Shown here: positions 36,770 through 46,213 of the stretch, in pieces
Layout of the letters: each line of letters begins with the position of its first letter
Numbering within the stretch: the first letter of the stretch is position 1
Source: Scleroderma bovista
Lineage: Eukaryota > Basidiomycota > Agaricomycetes > Boletales > Sclerodermataceae
NCBI GenBank assembly: GCA_037178675.1
Contig: JAYMGJ010000407.1
Span: 45,396-109,395, forward strand
Reading direction: 5' to 3'
Length of the DNA: 64,000 nucleotides
Program-made: the position numbers and the translations under genes
The notes under the pieces: generated by a model
What the model saw: the letters and a program-made list of their open reading frames with translations, nothing else
Databases searched by the model: none
What the model was told of the DNA's origin: nothing

Positions 36770-37860
36770 TTACGCAATTGCACCGGGCACCTGCGACACC
36801 ATTGGCATCCCCCCCATGCCAGGCTGGATAACAACAGAGTGACCAGGCATCTGGTTAATGTAATTGCCCCCCATGTGCGGGTAGTAATGGCCAGGATAGT
36901 ATGGTCGCGGATATATCGCCTCCGTGGGGAAGCCAGGCCACTCGCCATACCAGCCGAGCTGCGAAATGTGCTCTTGCCATGCAAAGCGACTGTAGATTGG
37001 AATATCGTCTTTCCATCACTGGGGGGTAAGCGGAAGAGCACATACCGTCCAAACGCAACCGCACGAGACGTGAGGGAAATGACAATCACAGCGAACCCGA
37101 AGGCTGTCCCTACGTAAGTAATAATATACTGGGAAATTGGGGTTCGTCGTACGCACATGCAATAAATGTGGCCCACGAGAAGGCTTCCATCACTTTCATT
37201 TGATAGCAGTAAGAGCGTGCAGACACTGTTTCGAAATCAATTGGCCAATTCTTCCATGGACCAACCAGAAACTCACTTGACCCATTATCAGTCGGAGTAG
37301 TGGCACCTCCCAGTTGGTAGCATTGGATTGGGCCGATGATATCACTAAGTCATCGTTCATCGCCATTCATCATAAGTACAACGGACTACTCACGAGGACC
37401 AAGCACCCATAGCTTCGGATCATCGATCAGAATAAAAAAACTTAACACGGGTGGAGACCTCACTCAACCACAGGATCCCCACAAGGGTGTGTGCAATCAC
37501 TTCAATCACGGGTTGTGCAAATTGTAACCTGTAATGACAGTCAGTGGCAGTGATACACAATCACTCGTTCACGTTCACATACAGAGATAACAGGGTCAGT
37601 ATGGTCACAGAGGGTACAACGAGCGAAAAAATAGTAAAGTCATCTGAAACCAGCACGTTGATTTCTTGCGACTATGATAAAACGCAACTCACGTTGAACA
37701 TGTGGCAGAAATAGTTTTGCAAAATTGCTGGCTATTCCGAGGACAGTTGCAGAAAATGCGAACACGGTTACTACAGCCATGATGAGTCCAATTTACGCCA
37801 CAATGCACGCCTTGACGTACGGTATGCAGCAATCCTGAGGTTCATAAACAAGACGGTCAT
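36770..37860 (-). CDS. MARVEL-domain-like four-helix membrane protein
   Basis: Spliced from ATG 37860: MTVLFMNLRIAAYLTVFAF, then ATVLGIASNFAKLFLP (helix 1), FTIFSLVVPSVTILTLLSLY (helix 2), FAQPVIEVIAHTLVGI (helix 3), a loop with paired Cys (IQCYQLGG; ARSYCYQMK), VMEAFSWATFIA and TAFGFAVIVISLTSRAVAFG (helix 4). The cytosolic tail is aromatic and Gly/Pro-rich (PYYPGHYYPHMGGNYINQMP; MVSQVPGAIA). The four-helix plan with a Cys loop before the last helix and QMKVMEAF is typical of fungal MARVEL-like proteins found at plasma-membrane domains. Function unknown. At least seven introns. Confidence 0.65.
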
Positions 37861-38189
37861 GACGAGGTTCGTGCGTTTGTTTGCTTTATGGGTATAATAA
37901 TGGTGAAGCCTTGAGGCGACGGGGTTTGAGACTGAACTCTTAAAGATTACGGCAGACTAAGGTCTTTCCAATGAAGTCACGTGGGTATGGAAAGCCGGAG
38001 TGCCATGTTCCCTTCTTTGTAGTGGACCGAGGTTCCCATTCTTCAAGGCTAGAGACCTCAATAGGAATTGTGCAAATTGCAAAACTATGGGTGTCCGAGG
38101 TCTCCCATTGCAATACTACCAAAAGCAGTAGGCAAGGCGAAAGAACGGGACGTGGGTCACCCGAACAGTCGTGAAGTTCTCACTCCTAC

Positions 38190-39040
38190 AGTCAAAAAGA
38201 CCCCAGCCTATCGATAGATAGAAGGTATCGCAGATACTGGTGTCATGTCATCGCCTGGCCGAAGCGTTCCTCATAGTATACACCCGATTACACTGGATTC
38301 TCGCCTTGTATTCCGCATAGCGCAGCTCCCCACAACACGACAACCCTGAGCCTTTCCGCCACAGTTCAGGGCCCTCCTTTGCCCGGGCCCTACATACCTA
38401 GAGCGACTAATAACAACTGCCAGAGTAGGAAGCTTGGATTGGCATTCGAGTCGGATCCAAACCATGGATATGATGTGACGGAGATGAACTACACGTTGCG
38501 GTTCACGTGGAGATGGTGTTTCGCAGCCGTTTGCGAGCAGGAAGAGAAGGAATCCTCAAACTGTGTGGCAAGGGGTTTGAGCGCATATTCAAGATATGAG
38601 CTGAACACTCACTCAGAATAAGAAGAAAAGCCTCGAGTACACGGTGCTGGGCATGGTAGATGTCCGTAGAAACTATCCAGAATGAGTGCGTCTGAATGGA
38701 CATGCTGAATCATTACACACATCCAGCTACATTGTTTCGTCTGCGGACGAGGAGCATTCTACGTCTGCATTCTCAGAACTGGAACTTGCCAGAAAAGCAC
38801 CCACGGCTTTGATCGATCTAAACACAGGAAAGTAAAATAAGCATCCCAATAGATTGGCAACTACAAGAGACGAAATGAACACTCACTGAGATCGTTGATG
38901 ACAAGTAAACCCTAGAAGTGTGCTGCGATAACCGGTCACGGTCCGGAGGAGTACGACAGCGAGAGAGGGCCGAGTACGACTGCTCATCGCGAACCGACTT
39001 GCCCATGGACGATATTACTGTAAACCTGATCGTGAAGCGT
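38190..39040 (-). pseudogene. Broken copy of the MARVEL-like gene at 41672-42727
   Basis: It aligns base by base with the intact copy but carries several lesions. There is a 5-nt deletion near 38930-38935, in the exon for the first hydrophobic segment, and a large deletion near 38828 removing the exon that encodes the second membrane segment. A TGG-to-TAG change at 38489-38491 gives a stop where the intact copy has the Trp of NVWFIS. The 5' coding part equivalent to PSRFNVVRASIY is also shortened. No frame restores a full product. Confidence 0.8.
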
Positions 39041-39059
39041 CTAAATATAAATTGATGGT

Positions 39060-39219
39060 CGAGCGAAGTATCACATTCTCAGCCACCTCACACCGAAACT
39101 GCTTACCTCTGCTCACCACATATTCTGCAAGGCACTCCGGATTCCGCGATGTAGACAGATCAACGCTCGACAGAGGCGCACCGTTGATATTCTGCGTCTT
39201 CTTAGAACCCGTTCATGAT
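39060..39219 (-). pseudogene. Remnant of the acetoacetyl-CoA synthetase 3' exon
   Basis: Minus-strand sequence matches the last exon of the intact synthetase gene ([20 protein letters not shown], then AEYV), with substitutions and a few extra bases near 39105-39115. Nothing else of the synthetase gene is present upstream, so this is the edge of the duplicated segment rather than a gene. Confidence 0.8.
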
Positions 39220-39944
39220 GTACACCAATCGAGCACACTAGAACAAGGCCATCGGACCACGCCCATGCCATTTCCATCAACCCAGCAACGCACGCTAGCC
39301 CATGACTGTACCATGTCTTGTCGCCAGGAACGTATGGCTCGCTTACCCCTTTGTTTCTTCATTGCCTTCAGCATCTCCTGTGGTACATCTTCCAGGCTGC
39401 CGCTGAATCTGGGTAGGAAAAGGAAGATGCCAAAAGACGATCAGGTGCATTCGCATTGTGGGCCTCTGCCGACTGGTCAGCTTATACCCTTTAACGCATA
39501 TGTACGTCAAACTGAACATCATCAGCCTCCTCAGAAATTTTGACGAGCGCTAAAAGCCTTAGAATTGGTAGGATGTAATTGCCCGGCGGTTATCCCACAT
39601 AACCCACGAACACTATCTAACCCCGCCACACAATTGTAGGCCGCCCGGGCAGCCCAATAGTCGATGCTGCGCTCAAGTTCATCCTTGATGTGAAAGCAGC
39701 CCGTAACTCGCCGCTTCTTTGATTACTATGACAAACTAACTGCCATCCTACGCAGAAAACAGATCCCATTACCCACGGTTATGTAAATGGGTCTCATTCG
39801 TTTTTAATAGGGGAGCTACAATCTGTTTAGATGGGCGGCCGCATCTCCGACTCAAGGCCTGTGGTGAATGGCGTCTCACAAGCTTTGCTAATATCTCCTG
39901 CGCTGTCACAACGCGAAGGGCTTAGCTAATTGTACTCATGGAAT
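39220..39944. other. Non-coding stretch right of duplication copy 1
   Basis: About 720 bp with no recognisable gene; ORFs are short and without bias. A NotI-like GC palindrome (GCGGCCGC) occurs near 39837. It may be decayed sequence left by the rearrangement. Confidence 0.35.
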
Positions 39945-40208
39945 TTAAAAGACAGCTGTCGGCTGTGATTCATGACCGCTTGGGATTGTCAATTGACAGG
40001 AACACCCAAGGTATTCCTTCGAAGCTGGTATCATTTGCCTCCGTGCTGGATGACTCCGAGCACGCAGTACAAATGACCCACTCCAGAAAAATGGCAACAA
40101 TGGTGACCACCAGAGGCCAACACACACCACCCATTCCCTCCACGCTGCAGCATGCACTCGATCGACCCACTCGGATCTATGCCTAAGTATGTATTGCAGT
40201 TCAGTCAA
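39945..40208 (-). pseudogene. Fragment resembling the C-terminal membrane segment of the neighbouring gene
   Basis: The frame read from about 40170 contains PLVVTIVAIFLEWVICTACS. This resembles AVTAVVAFLEWIVRPVHRRL in the gene at 40330-40990, and both are followed by a Ser/Gly-rich tail. No upstream exons for the rest of such a protein are found before the next gene. I call it a remnant with low confidence; chance similarity of short hydrophobic stretches is possible. Confidence 0.35.
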
Positions 40209-40329
40209 ACCGTATACTTAACTTTTAAGTGAGTACAGAAACGACATGTCCTGGTTGATATATACAGAAAGGAAAGCTAAGGTATATACAACACTTCGTG
40301 CAAAGTCTTGGCTGGAATGAATACTTGTT

Positions 40330-40990
40330 TCAGACGGTTACCTCTTCGAGGCCGATATCACGTCCTGAACCACTGCCACTTCGGAGTCGACGATGAACAG
40401 GACGAACGATCCACTCCAAAAACGCGACAACAGCGGTGACTGCCACCGAGGCAGCATCACCTACTGACCTGAGGATTAGAACCAGAACTGCATTCCTATG
40501 CACGACAGCCCACATAGTATCGAGGATGGATACATGCCTGGCCTAGAAGTGAAGTGAGTCGAGGTGGTCCTTGCCAATACAAAATTCACTTCACCTGCAT
40601 TGACACGAAATGGCCCTCGCGCAAACTTGTCTGGTCTGGTAGAAGTGCAGGGTCCACTCCATTTACTTCTTCCCGTTCCAATCCGGTTACCCAGGTCCTT
40701 GCCGTATGGAAAAGGGACATTGCTGCGAGGGGAACATCTGTCGACATCACGCTGATCACTGCAATACAGACTGTGAGGGCAATGGACGGCGACAGCGAGA
40801 AGATCTCGATGGCGCGGATGGCGCTAACTCCAACGATGGGTATAGCCGATATAAACTTGAAGAACGATACTGCCTCATCGAAGTGCAGAGTATACCTCCA
40901 GTGGAGGGTGTCGAGCGTAATGTACACGCATCATCTCTGCTATGGTGAGGAATGTGATTGCACACAAGGTGAGGGTGGTGCTACGGGAGT
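40330..40990 (-). CDS. Putative multi-pass membrane protein, MARVEL-like layout
   Basis: Minus strand. Hydrophobic segments are RSTTLTLCAITFLTIAEMMR, then FKFISAIPIVGVSAIRAI (or an intron across it), and IALTVCIAVISVMST. A loop follows (LEREEVNGVDPALLPD), then MQARHVSILDTMWAVVHRNA after an intron, and VAVTAVVAFLEWIVRPVHRR. A short Gly/Ser tail ends at 40330. The layout, a last helix preceded by a Gln-containing amphipathic segment, resembles the MARVEL-like gene at 41672-42727. The start is unresolved: I find no convincing ATG upstream of the first helix apart from those at 40948 and 40927. Confidence 0.4.
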
Positions 40991-41238
40991 TGGCGCTAGA
41001 TGGGTCGCATTTCGGTCAATTCTAAGGTAGTGGATCTAGGGACATACTTGAGGTAGCTTCGATACTACCTTGAAATGAGCGACCAATCGAGGAGTATATA
41101 TATATGTGACATACTGCATCAATAGCCCAGTCCCATTGTTCAAGGAAATGTATCAGTGGGATGAACTCTTCAGTCGCTGGCATCACGAAGAAAGGAATCG
41201 CAGTTGCAAACTGGGTGGGCTCTATTTGAGAGACTGTA

Positions 41239-41527
41239 CTGTTAGTTTGGGAGCGGGATGCGATTTTGCTGTTGTTGCCATATTATATATTTTGCCCATG
41301 TGCAATGAGCGAGTGAAGTGTTTCGCTATTCACCAAGATTGCCGAGTATCGGGCTGTGGATGCTGTTCCCGACAGCAGCCAATCAGCGGAAGGGGGTGAC
41401 CACTGACCAAGTCCGGGAACAGATCCTGGCTGATGAATAGCGAAACGCTTAGCTCGCTCGTTGCACATGAATGAGATAACATGGCAACAAGTTGCAGCAA
41501 AATCGAATCCCGCTCCTAAACTAACAG
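41239..41527. repeat. Imperfect inverted repeat, arms about 94 bp, loop about 100 bp
   Basis: Left arm 41239-41332 begins CTGTTAGTTTGGGAGCGGGA and ends TTTCGCTATTCA. Right arm 41434-41527 is its reverse complement with roughly 80-85 percent identity by eye, including a small indel. The element lies immediately left of duplication copy 2 (which starts at 41549) and has no coding frame across it. It could be a foldback or MITE-like element or a palindromic rearrangement scar; no target-site duplication was identified. Confidence 0.7.
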
Positions 41528-41671
41528 CACAATATCGCTCACCCAGAGACCCGAACAGTCGTGAAATTCTCATAGCGCGTATGTACAAGTACAGATGATA
41601 TTACAGTTTCTCTAGACCAGAAGACCCTACGGATAGATAGATGAAGGTATCGCAGACACGGGTGTGTCGTG

Positions 41672-42727
41672 TCACCGCCTGGGCGAAGCGTTCCTCATAT
41701 ACTTGTCAACAGTATATGCACGAGCTGGGACCTTGTATGCCGGATAGCGCGGGTCCCCACGACGCGACGACCCCGAGCCCTTCCGCCACAGTTCAGGGTC
41801 CTCCTTTGCCTGGGTTCTACCTCTAGATCTCGAGCGACTGACGACTGGGGCGGGAAGCTTGGATGCATTCGAGTCGGATCCAAACCATGGATATGATGTG
41901 ACGGAGATGAACCACACGTTGCGGTTCACGTGGAGATGGTGTTTCACAGCCATTGCAAGCAGGAAGAGAAGGAATGCCCAAACTGTGTGTGGCAAGGGTT
42001 TGAGTGCAAGATTAAGATAATGGGCTGAACACGCACTCAGAATCACGTTGAATAAGGAGAAAGCCTCGAGTACACGGTACTGGGCATGGTAGATGTCCGT
42101 AGAAACTATGCAGAATGAGTACGTGTGTGGATGAACATGCTGATTACGTACATCCGGCTACGTCAATAAGTGCTGTTTCGTCTGCGGACGAGAAGCATTC
42201 TACGTCTGCATTCTCGGAACTGGAACTTGCCAGAAAAGCGCCCAGGGCTTTTTGATGATCGATCTAAGTATGTTGAAAACACAGGAGAATGATGACGTAC
42301 CGAGCCAAAAGGTGCCCAATAACCCAAGACAGCCCAGCTCTGTCCGAGTATTGATGGGGTTGCCGGTGCGGAGGGCGCTGCACCCGAGGCTAAGAGCAAG
42401 ATTAGAAAGCAGAAGATGTTGGTATAGGTTGCTCACAGGATCAGTAGAATAAGCATGCTGGCACTGCAGACGAAGATGGCGAATGGCACAAAACGAGCTA
42501 ATAGAATGCAACTGTATGAGTCCAAGAGACGAAATGGACGCAGATGGACACCCACTGAGATCGTTGATGACAAGCAAGCTCTGGAAGTGTGCTGCGATAG
42601 CCAGGCAGATCACGGTCCAGAGGAATACGACAACTAGAGAGGGTGTAGTGTGAGCTGATGCGGACTGCCTACGACTGACCAACTTGCCGTAGATACTAGC
42701 ACGGACGACGTTAAACCTGGAGGGCAT
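41672..42727 (-). CDS. MARVEL-like four-helix membrane protein
   Basis: Spliced from ATG 42727 (MPSRFNVVRASIYGKLVSRR). Helices: PSLVVVFLWTVICLAIAAHF; FVPFAIFVCSASMLILLIL; ELGCLGLLGTFWLALGAFLA; and after the loop (ENADVECFSSAD; IYHAQYRVLEAF) SLFNVILIWAFLLFLLAMAV. The tail is basic and Ser-rich, ending MRNASPRR. Five introns of 45-170 nt; every junction keeps phase, and the last (donor GTGCGT, acceptor CACACAG) joins the two halves of the fourth helix. The W-L-A-L-G-A-F plus Cys loop plus QYRVLEAF order is the MARVEL-like pattern. Physiological role unknown. The frame is also open upstream of 42727. Confidence 0.6.
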
Positions 42728-43113
42728 GGTGAAGCGTCTAAAGATGGTCGACACAGAGAGCGTAGAGAGGGAGATTCTTGAGAGTCGCCTGCGACGGGAC
42801 GTCTGGCGTGCCCGGAGCTGCTGATGGGGACGAGCAGTCGGTTGAGGAGGACGAGCTGAGGAGGTCTGATACTGGCAGTTCAGGGGGAGGGGGCGTGCAG
42901 ACCTCATATTAAAGGGTGGGACACGAGGACGGCGTGCTAGGGAGAGGCGGCAACGGCGTGCAGGACGAAGAGCGTGCGACACGAGTAGAACATCCTGGCG
43001 ATGGGCCTTTCATAAGGATGAAAATTTGCGAGCGGTCTGGGGAAGCCTCGAGGCACGATAAGATTCATTTCCCGACCGGAACCCGCGGCGCGGTCACGTT
43101 GTGGCTATGTACA
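42728..43113. other. Intergenic gap
   Basis: About 385 bp between the MARVEL-like start and the synthetase end, both on the minus strand. It is Arg/Pro-coding in the MARVEL frame but lacks a clear start and probably contains that gene's promoter. Confidence 0.35.
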
Positions 43114-45927
43114 CTAGTATTTGGCTCTCTCACACCGAAGTTGCTCACCCACTCGCACATATTCTGCAAGGCACTCCGGATTCCGCAACGTAGACAGATT
43201 AACGCTCGACAGGGGCGCACCGTTGATAATCTGCGTCTTCTCAGAACGAGCTCATGAACACCGCGTACATACCTTCTTGACTGGCACCTCGACGCGTTTC
43301 CCATTCAGAGTATACGGGATATCCTGCACCTGCACGATCTGGGGTCCAACCAGTTAGCGAGGGCAGGGGCAAAGTGGCCGGAATGGACTCACCCGAGCCG
43401 GAACATGCCGTGCAGTCCTCCGTGCCCTGATTTCCGTCTTGATCTTAGTCTCCATGGCCATACTCAGCACCGTCCCCTCCGCAAGCTTCACACACAAGAT
43501 CACGCGCTCATCCACACCCCCACCAATCGCCTGCCCTACTGCCAATGCATCCTCAATCACATCGGCCGTGCCATGTCCGGGTCTGGGGGCGAAGCATGCC
43601 TCCAGCACATCGTATATCTCCGATGACCCGAAACGGACTCCTCCTGGATTTCTGCAGGCCGATCGTCACGAATCGAACAGATAACAGGCATGGACGCACA
43701 AAACACCGTCGCTCCTTCCCAACATGACGAGGCCCCCTCCATTTCCGCATCGCGATGGCGTAAGCAACACATGGTCCCCATGACCTGGCAGAGTGTCCAG
43801 TCAACGTTAGCTAACACTGGCCATGACTCACGCCACACGTGTTCGTACTCTGCAAAGTAGGCTTGATGGAATCGTCCCAAAGCCGCCGTAACAGCCTCGT
43901 CCGGCGCATCAACCCCGGGAAGCGGCCAAAAGCCGAGGGGCATGCACGGGAACGGCCGGACACACACCAGCTCACCAGCCTCACCCTGTTTCGTCTTCGT
44001 CCCGTCGGGCGAGTAGGTTTCAACCGCCATCCCAAGCATGCGACACTGTATCTCCCCGCGATACACCGGCAGGGCCGTGCACATCCCGCCGAACAGAGAA
44101 CAGATATCCGTCCCACCTGCATATTCCCATGAATGGATTCGTGCCACATTCTTTGGTCGTTACCTGTTATGGATGCCAAAAGAACCTTTGGGTGGATATC
44201 CCGATACACATAGTCAAACAACGCTGGCGCCAAAGGGGACCCTGTAGAATAGATGTGCCGCAAACTGGTCAGATCATCGTGGTCGCGCGGCTTGTAAACT
44301 TTCTATGGCTGCCCTGTCAGTCACAAAGCGCACGAGAGATGGAGGAGCGCCGTACGGAGAGCTGATCGAGATACTTGGCACTTGTGCAGAATATCGTAAT
44401 TCCCAGTCTATCTACAAGACGCCAAAGGAACCCCGGATCCCTCAGCGGACTTCCATCGTAGAGAACCAACGTGCAACCCAAACTTAGGCCGCTCACAAGA
44501 AAGTTCCACATCATCCATCCGCTATGGGAAGTGGCGTAGGCTCTTCCGATCTGCCAGAAAAGCAGTGTGCTCACGTTGTGGTATAATAGAAGAAAACGTC
44601 TTCTTCCTTTAGATCAGCACAGATCACAAACTCTTTCTTAGCTTGCAACAACATTCCGCCAGCTCGATGCACTATTGGCCTAAATCCATCGGATTCATTT
44701 AGCTGCCACTCAGAAAGGGAAGCACTGACTTGGGGCGACCTGCAAATGGAAAGGTGAGATGATGCCAACACTGCCGCGGTCTGACACACCTGTTGTTCCG
44801 GAGCTGAACAGAATCCACAGAGGCCAGTCAAACCCTTGGCGGTTCCACTCAATCTCTCCATTTATGCGTCCATGGACATTGTCCCTGCCCCTACCAATGA
44901 ACGTATCCCAGGATTCCCACTTGCCTGATGACTTGCAATGGCCTGTTTCAATGACAATTGCATGAGGCTGCAGCGCGCAGCGCGCCGCGAGGCCAGATAA
45001 AAGAACCTCCAGCTTTGGCAAATGCGGGTGCACTTTACCATTATAACTGTGATACAGTCCATCAACCGCTGATCATGGCCACCAGATATGCACAGCTCAC
45101 ACGACGGCGTCCACAGCAAAGACGACACGGGGCTGGACCTGCTCGAAACTGCATAGTATTAATAAAATAGCCTCAGATATATGTGATGCGACGAATTCAA
45201 TTACCGCTCTAAAACGCCATCTGCACCGAAATCCGCAGCCCCGCTGACCCAGATACAACCTGGTGTGAGAGGCGAGGGTCAGGGACAGACTGGAACAAAG
45301 AGCGCTAGGTACCGATAGCTGTGGCTGCCAGACACGCCGCAACGTTTTCCTGCATGTATGCGCGTGTGTCAAAGATGAAATGCGGGTGTGCACCGAGACA
45401 ACATACAATGCAGTGAGAGGAGTAAGAGGCTACTCGGTCTCCTGGTTTCAACCCGAGTTGAAGGAGCGCAGACACGAGATCTGCTACGATGGCATACAGT
45501 TGTGCATACGTGACACGTCGATCTGGAGGCGCTGGACAATCTAGAGTAGGCTCGGCTGCCGTTGCGGGTGGGTGTGATCTGCGAATACAGTGCGAGAGAA
45601 CATACTTGCTTGTATGAGGGCGATCTTATGCTCCGAGCGACACAGGAGCATGTTCTCGGCCCAGTTCAGTCTTGCTTCCTGGAACCACGAGGGATTGGTG
45701 GCTGGTACTGCTTGGTTGTCGACGACATGGCTGCCTTTGTCCCCGATAACCGTGACGTCGTCCCAAACGAGGCTCCAGAAGAGATCGATATGCTCGGTCG
45801 ACCAAGTGTATAAATCAAAATACGATTCGAGCGAGGTGTTGTATCTTGCGTTCACTTTGTCCAGGAACGCGAAGCACCGGGTCGCCTTGGGATCTGGCGG
45901 AACATACAAAGGCATGTCCTCTGACAT
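43114..45927 (-). CDS. Acetoacetyl-CoA synthetase
   Basis: Cytosolic enzyme of the acyl-adenylate-forming family: acetoacetate + ATP + CoA to acetoacetyl-CoA + AMP + PPi, feeding sterol and fatty-acid synthesis. The start [19 protein letters not shown] at 45927 is followed by YSSHCI, AAIGAIWVSG-type core and the adenylation motif [10 protein letters not shown]. The signature stretch [20 protein letters not shown] follows, then [47 protein letters not shown], and [20 protein letters not shown]. The C-terminal domain has [10 protein letters not shown] and [20 protein letters not shown], then [12 protein letters not shown]. The catalytic Lys ([11 protein letters not shown]) is present. The last exon ([19 protein letters not shown]) is the part duplicated at 39.1 kb. 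At least ten introns. It diverges from the endopolyphosphatase gene across 286 bp. Confidence 0.9.
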
Positions 45928-46213
45928 TGTCCAATGGGTGGCAAGAGTCGAAGGCACGGTGGTGGATAACTGCTGTAGGTAAGCGACCCTGCAGTCGAAT
46001 TGATAGGAGTTGTGACACCACCACAACAGGCTGCCTGAGATGATGCTGCTACTGCCAACGCACGAACGTGCGACGACAACCAACCAATATGCTCCTGATC
46101 CTTGGGCAATCCAATCCAATACGGGCTTCCGTTTGCTGGGAGCTGCCTCCAGCTGGCCAATTAAATATCCAGCGTCCTGCAGCCAGCATGTCCACTGATC
46201 TATCCAGCGACTC

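Larger units (their letters stand above)
38159..39219. repeat. Segmental duplication, copy 1 (degenerate)
   Basis: Direct repeat of 41549-43258. Both copies begin with the same ACCCGAACAGTCGTGAA stretch. They run through the MARVEL-like gene (shared block GCATTCTACGTCTGCATTCT at about 38752 and 42193) and end in the last exon of acetoacetyl-CoA synthetase (shared GGCACTCCGGATTCCGC). Copy 1 is about 650 bp shorter because of internal deletions. Confidence 0.85.
41549..43258. repeat. Segmental duplication, copy 2 (intact)
   Basis: This is the partner of 38159-39219. It contains the complete MARVEL-like gene and the 3' end of the functional acetoacetyl-CoA synthetase gene, so this is the ancestral-looking copy. 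Sequences at about 42260-42470 and 42728-43100 have no counterpart in copy 1. Confidence 0.85.

Noticed and set aside
41106..41588. Two ORFs with similar peptides (CTVSLGAGCDFA and CAVSLGAGFDFA) on opposite strands
   Set aside because: The similarity is produced by the inverted repeat; neither ORF extends beyond it or has splice partners.
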